A stretch of DNA of 64,000 nucleotides, taken from NCBI RefSeq assembly GCF_004346165.1, contig NZ_SLZZ01000001.1, positions 248,001 to 312,000 of the forward strand, read 5' to 3'. The DNA comes from Muricomes intestini (GTDB lineage Bacteria; Bacillota; Clostridia; Lachnospirales; Lachnospiraceae). The notes under the pieces were generated by a model. The model saw only the letters and a list, made by a program, of their open reading frames with translations. It was not told the origin of the DNA and did not search any database. The translations under genes were made by a program, and so were the position numbers. Shown here piece by piece: positions 61,479 through 64,000 of the stretch; position 1 is the stretch's first letter; each line of letters starts with the position of its first letter.

Positions 61479-62009
61479 ATGAGGGAAAAAATGAACAATA
61501 AGAAAATAAAAAACATTCAAAGTTATTTACTGGCTGTACTAGGGTGTGCCGCACTGATATTAGCAGACCAGTTTACGAAGCATCTAGCCGTCCTGCACTT
61601 GAAAAATCAGGAGCCTTTTATTATCTGGAAAGGCGTATTCAAATTGGAGTATTTGGAAAATCGAGGAGCCGCCTTTGGTATTATGCAGAACAGACAGGTT
61701 TTGTTCAGTCTGGGAGCCATCCTGATTGTCTGCCTGATTGGATATTTTTATGGCCGTATGCCGCATACGCCCCGGTTTTATCTGCTTCGTATCTGTTCAG
61801 TCATGGTTTGCGCAGGTGCTGTGGGAAATCTGATAGACAGGGTGCGGCAGAATTATGTGGTGGATTTTTTCTATTTTGAACTGATAGATTTTCCTATTTT
61901 CAATGTAGCTGACTGCTATGTTGTGGTTTCCTGCATTTTGTTTGGATTTGCGATTCTTTTCTATTATAAAGAAGAGGAATTAAGCTGTTTCACTCACAAG
62001 AAAGAATAG
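61479..62009 (+). CDS. lspA: Lipoprotein signal peptidase
   Basis: 176 residues, about four membrane helices; removes signal peptides from prolipoproteins. The catalytic aspartates are D120 (GNLIDRV) and D145 (FNVADCYVV), and LEYLENRGAAFGI is the conserved segment. Start ATG 61479, seven bases after AGGAG. A lipoprotein-like protein is encoded at 56.5 kb. rluD follows 26 nt later, the common lspA-rluD pair. Confidence 0.95.
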   Translation: MREKMNNKKIKNIQSYLLAVLGCAALILADQFTKHLAVLHLKNQEPFIIWKGVFKLEYLENRGAAFGIMQNRQVLFSLGAILIVCLIGYFYGRMPHTPRFYLLRICSVMVCAGAVGNLIDRVRQNYVVDFFYFELIDFPIFNVADCYVVVSCILFGFAILFYYKEEELSCFTHKKE

Positions 62010-62035
62010 ACGCAGAATAGAAAGGAGGGAAACAG

Positions 62036-62941
62036 TTGGAAAATTTACTTTTTACAGCAGAAGAAGCAGGGGTGAGAATTGATAAGTTCCTCTCAAATGC
62101 TGTTCCCGACATTTCCAGGTCTTATATCCAAAAATTAATTGACAATGGGGCAGTCACTGTGAATGGAAAAAACATTAAATCCAATTACAAAACAAGCTCC
62201 GGGGACCTAATTGCCATGTACCTCCCAGAACCGGAAATTCTGGACATTCAGCCGGAAGATATTTCTCTGGATATTTTATACGAGGACAATGATATCTTGG
62301 TTGTAAATAAGCCCAAGGGCATGGTAGTTCACCCGTCACCCGGACATTACAGTCATACACTTGTCAATGCGGTTTTGTTTCACTGCAGGGATAATCTGTC
62401 TGGGATCAATGGTATATTAAGACCAGGAATTGTGCATCGGATAGATAAAGATACAACAGGCTCTTTACTCATCTGTAAAAACGATGCCTCACACCGAAAA
62501 CTGGCAGCTCAGCTTAAGGAACATAACATCACCAGGAAGTATCATGCCATTGTACATGGAAATTTGAAAGAAGATACTGGTACTATCGATGCTCCTATAG
62601 GTCGCCATCCGACAGAACGGAAAAAAATGAGCATAAATGCCCCTCATGGACGCAGTGCTGTTACACATTACAGGGTCCTGGAGCGTTTCGGAAACTTTAC
62701 CTACACTGAATGTGAACTGGAAACCGGGCGCACACATCAAATACGAGTCCACATGGCAGGTATCCATCATCCGATAGTAGGAGATACTGTCTATGGACCG
62801 GCAAAATGTCCGTTTAAATTGGAGGGACAGACCCTTCATGCAAAAACTCTTGGCATCATACATCCAACTACCGGAAAATATATGGAATTTGACGCTCCAC
62901 TCCCGGAATACTTTTTAGAGTTGCTGAATAAGCTGAGATAG
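62036..62941 (+). CDS. rluD: RluD-family 23S rRNA/tRNA pseudouridine synthase
   Basis: 301 residues. An S4 domain (about 10-60, RIDKFLSNAVPDISRSYIQKLI) is followed by the RluA-type catalytic domain with PGIVHRIDKDTTGSLLICKN (catalytic aspartate in HRIDKDT) and ETGRTHQIRVHMAGIHHPIVGD. The start is TTG 62036, after AAAGGAGGGAAACAG. Which uridines it modifies is uncertain among the RluA/C/D types, so rluD is used in the general sense. Confidence 0.9.
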   Translation: MENLLFTAEEAGVRIDKFLSNAVPDISRSYIQKLIDNGAVTVNGKNIKSNYKTSSGDLIAMYLPEPEILDIQPEDISLDILYEDNDILVVNKPKGMVVHPSPGHYSHTLVNAVLFHCRDNLSGINGILRPGIVHRIDKDTTGSLLICKNDASHRKLAAQLKEHNITRKYHAIVHGNLKEDTGTIDAPIGRHPTERKKMSINAPHGRSAVTHYRVLERFGNFTYTECELETGRTHQIRVHMAGIHHPIVGDTVYGPAKCPFKLEGQTLHAKTLGIIHPTTGKYMEFDAPLPEYFLELLNKLR

Positions 62942-62944
62942 ACA

Positions 62945-62973
62945 TTGTAAAATTTTCCGACATCTTGTATAAT
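62945..62973 (+). promoter_or_regulatory. Promoter of the cytidylate kinase-like gene
   Basis: -35 TTGTAA (62945-62950), 17-nt spacer, perfect -10 TATAAT (62968-62973), 64 nt before the ATG. Confidence 0.7.
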
Positions 62974-63037
62974 AATTAGTGTAACGACCACATAGGTGGA
63001 ATAGAAAAGCTGTTTGACGTGAAGGAGAGTGACTGAT

Positions 63038-63685
63038 ATGAAAACAAACACGATTATTACGATTGGCAGACAGTTCGGTAGTGGAGGCCGTGAAATAGGC
63101 TATAAAGTTGCTGATGATTTTGGAATTAAGTTATATGATAAAGAGATGCTGGCGCGTGCAGCAAAGGAAAGCGGAATCAGTGAAGAGATATTTGAGACTC
63201 ATGATGAAAAGCCTACTAACAGCTTTTTGTATTCTCTGGTAATGGACACCTATTCTATGGGGTACAGCGGCAGTACTTATGCAGATATGCCGATTAATCA
63301 CAAAGTTTTCCTGGCACAATTTGACGCGATTAAAAAAATTGCCGATGAGGGGCCATGTATCTTAATAGGCCGGTGTGCAGATTATGCCCTGGAATCCTAT
63401 GAGAATGTGGTCACCGTGTTTATAAATGCAGATATGGATATTCGAATCCGCAGAATTGCACGGAAATATGACCTTACAGATGCCAAGGCAAAGGACATGA
63501 TCGCGAAGACTGACAAGAAGCGCTCCAGTTATTATAATTATTATACCAATAAGAAATGGTCAGATGCAGAAAGTTATGAATTATGCCTGAACAGCGGTGA
63601 ACTCGGCGTGGAAGGGACTGCAAAGGCAATTGAACAATATGTAGCGCTCAAGGAAAGTATTAAAGCTGAAGATAAAAAACTCTAA
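63038..63685 (+). CDS. Cytidylate kinase-like protein
   Basis: 215 residues, P-loop kinase of the cytidylate-kinase-like family. The phosphate loop region is IGRQFGSGGREIGYKVADDFG, then YDKEMLARAAKESGIS, CILIGRCADYAL and KRSSYYNYYTNKKWSDAESYEL, which is how these proteins differ from true Cmk. The substrate is not known. ATG 63038 is used, ten bases after AAGGAG; GTG 63029 is the alternative. The repeat at 63690 follows the stop directly. Confidence 0.85.
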   Translation: MKTNTIITIGRQFGSGGREIGYKVADDFGIKLYDKEMLARAAKESGISEEIFETHDEKPTNSFLYSLVMDTYSMGYSGSTYADMPINHKVFLAQFDAIKKIADEGPCILIGRCADYALESYENVVTVFINADMDIRIRRIARKYDLTDAKAKDMIAKTDKKRSSYYNYYTNKKWSDAESYELCLNSGELGVEGTAKAIEQYVALKESIKAEDKKL

Positions 63686-63689
63686 TTTT

Positions 63690-63762
63690 ATGATACCAGG
63701 GTCCCAAAGTCATGCTTTTTCATGCAAGAATGAAACGCACGACCTTTTGACCCCAACATCAT
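63690..63762 (+). repeat. Palindromic repeat, copy 2 (core 63700-63753)
   Basis: The 54-bp core matches 36774-36827 at 51 positions. It is a double hairpin: GGGTC.../...GACCC, with GTCATGC and TTCATGC segments pairing across the centre. Outer bases ATGATACCAGG (left) and CCAACATCAT (right). It is wedged between the stop codons of the kinase-like gene and the minus-strand integrase and may act as a terminator for both. Confidence 0.8.
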
Positions 63763-63763
63763 T

Positions 63764-64000
63764 TTATGGCTCTCTAAGCTTTACAGCTCCGGCAGCCTGC
63801 CTGCGGCGGTTCTCATCGATAGCCGCATAGTGTTTCTTGGTGGTATTTACATCTTTGTGGCCCAGAACATCGGCCACAAGGTAAATATCACCGGTTTCTT
63901 TATACAGCGAAGTGCCATAAGTGCTGCGCAGCTTGTGAGGAGTAATTTTCTTATTTGGTGTAACTTGTCTGGCATATTTTTTTACCATATTTTCTACAGC
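63764..64000 (-). CDS. Tyrosine recombinase/integrase, C-terminal end (cut by window edge)
   Basis: The last 78 codons of a phage-integrase-family protein whose start lies beyond base 64000; the frame stays open upstream of the first ATG. Visible catalytic residues are H and R in TPHKLRSTYG, the H in VLGHKDVNTT, and the nucleophile Y in KKHYAAIDENRR. So the box-II region is intact. It could be a chromosomal XerS-like recombinase or the integrase of a mobile element; the part seen here does not decide. Confidence 0.85.
   Translation of the reverse strand, partial: AVENMVKKYARQVTPNKKITPHKLRSTYGTSLYKETGDIYLVADVLGHKDVNTTKKHYAAIDENRRRQAAGAVKLREP

Noticed and set aside
36774-63753. The two 54-bp repeats as att sites of a 27-kb mobile element
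   Set aside because: The interval holds only core housekeeping genes (mutSL, mre, min, lspA), the repeats are palindromic and imperfect, and the integrase lies outside the interval.
1-64000. CRISPR arrays, tRNA or rRNA genes, complete insertion sequences
   Set aside because: No regularly spaced direct repeats with unique spacers, no cloverleaf-type sequence and no transposase frame were recognised; the repeats seen are hairpin or tandem units without spacers.

Overview
The window looks like a stretch of chromosome from an anaerobic, spore-forming, low-to-mid GC Firmicute, most likely a gut Lachnospiraceae (Clostridium cluster XIVa) species. The reasons are fermentative redox genes (Rex, NfnAB, iron-dependent alcohol dehydrogenase, LDH/MDH-family enzyme, malic enzyme), sporulation genes (yqfC, yqfD, a SpoVB-like flippase), a Re-citrate-synthase-type gene beside icd, strong AGGAGG ribosome binding sites, and repeat families that I recall from Lachnospiraceae. 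Family-level placement is inference; no rRNA is present. Almost all genes are on the + strand. The exceptions are the ABC-F ATPase, a small DUF378 protein and a partial integrase.

Layout. 1-6.8 kb: amino-acid precursor genes (ilvB 3' part, serC, serA), then a promoter with a 26-bp palindrome driving a Re-citrate synthase-like / GntR / icd cluster. 6.9-9.7 kb: ABC-F ATPase and the redox repressor rex, transcribed divergently. 9.7-14.7 kb: a hairpin repeat element, nnr, alr, an unpaired mazF, yebC and a CFI-box protein. 14.8-21.9 kb: tepA-ftsK, fhs-folD and a zinc-ribbon/TPR/chitobiase-domain membrane protein. 22-28.8 kb: redox block (Fe-ADH with a Rex-type operator in its promoter, nfnAB, rlmH, LDH/MDH-family enzyme, malic enzyme). 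29-35 kb: yqfC-yqfD-phoH-ybeY, SpoVB-like flippase and small genes. 35-47 kb: miaB, mutS-mutL-miaA, a methionine-gamma-lyase-like PLP enzyme and two FAD oxidoreductases. 47-57.5 kb: radC-mreBCD-mrdA-minCDE-rodA-mgsA-dac, a shape/division cluster. 57.5-63.7 kb: DUF378, HlyD-like, yggS-sepF-ylmH, lspA, rluD and a cytidylate-kinase-like gene. The right edge holds the C-terminus of a tyrosine recombinase.

How the parts fit. Rex (9.0 kb) senses NADH/NAD+ and probably controls the ADH at 22 kb and perhaps the LDH/MDH-family gene at 26.6 kb. The citrate synthase-like and icd products would make 2-oxoglutarate for glutamate, with the GntR protein as the likely local regulator. NfnAB, ICD and malic enzyme balance NAD(P)H and ferredoxin. 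fhs, folD and formyl-THF cyclo-ligase form a one-carbon set.

I found no clearly new multi-gene system; most of the window is core genome. The most interesting points are the palindromic operator at 3.38 kb, the Rex site at the ADH, altered active-site residues in three core proteins (MgsA His for the catalytic Asp; LDH-family Arg at the specificity position; MreB Asn for the phosphate-2 Asp), a mazF with no antitoxin beside it, and three intergenic repeat families. I saw no CRISPR array, tRNA, rRNA or complete insertion sequence.
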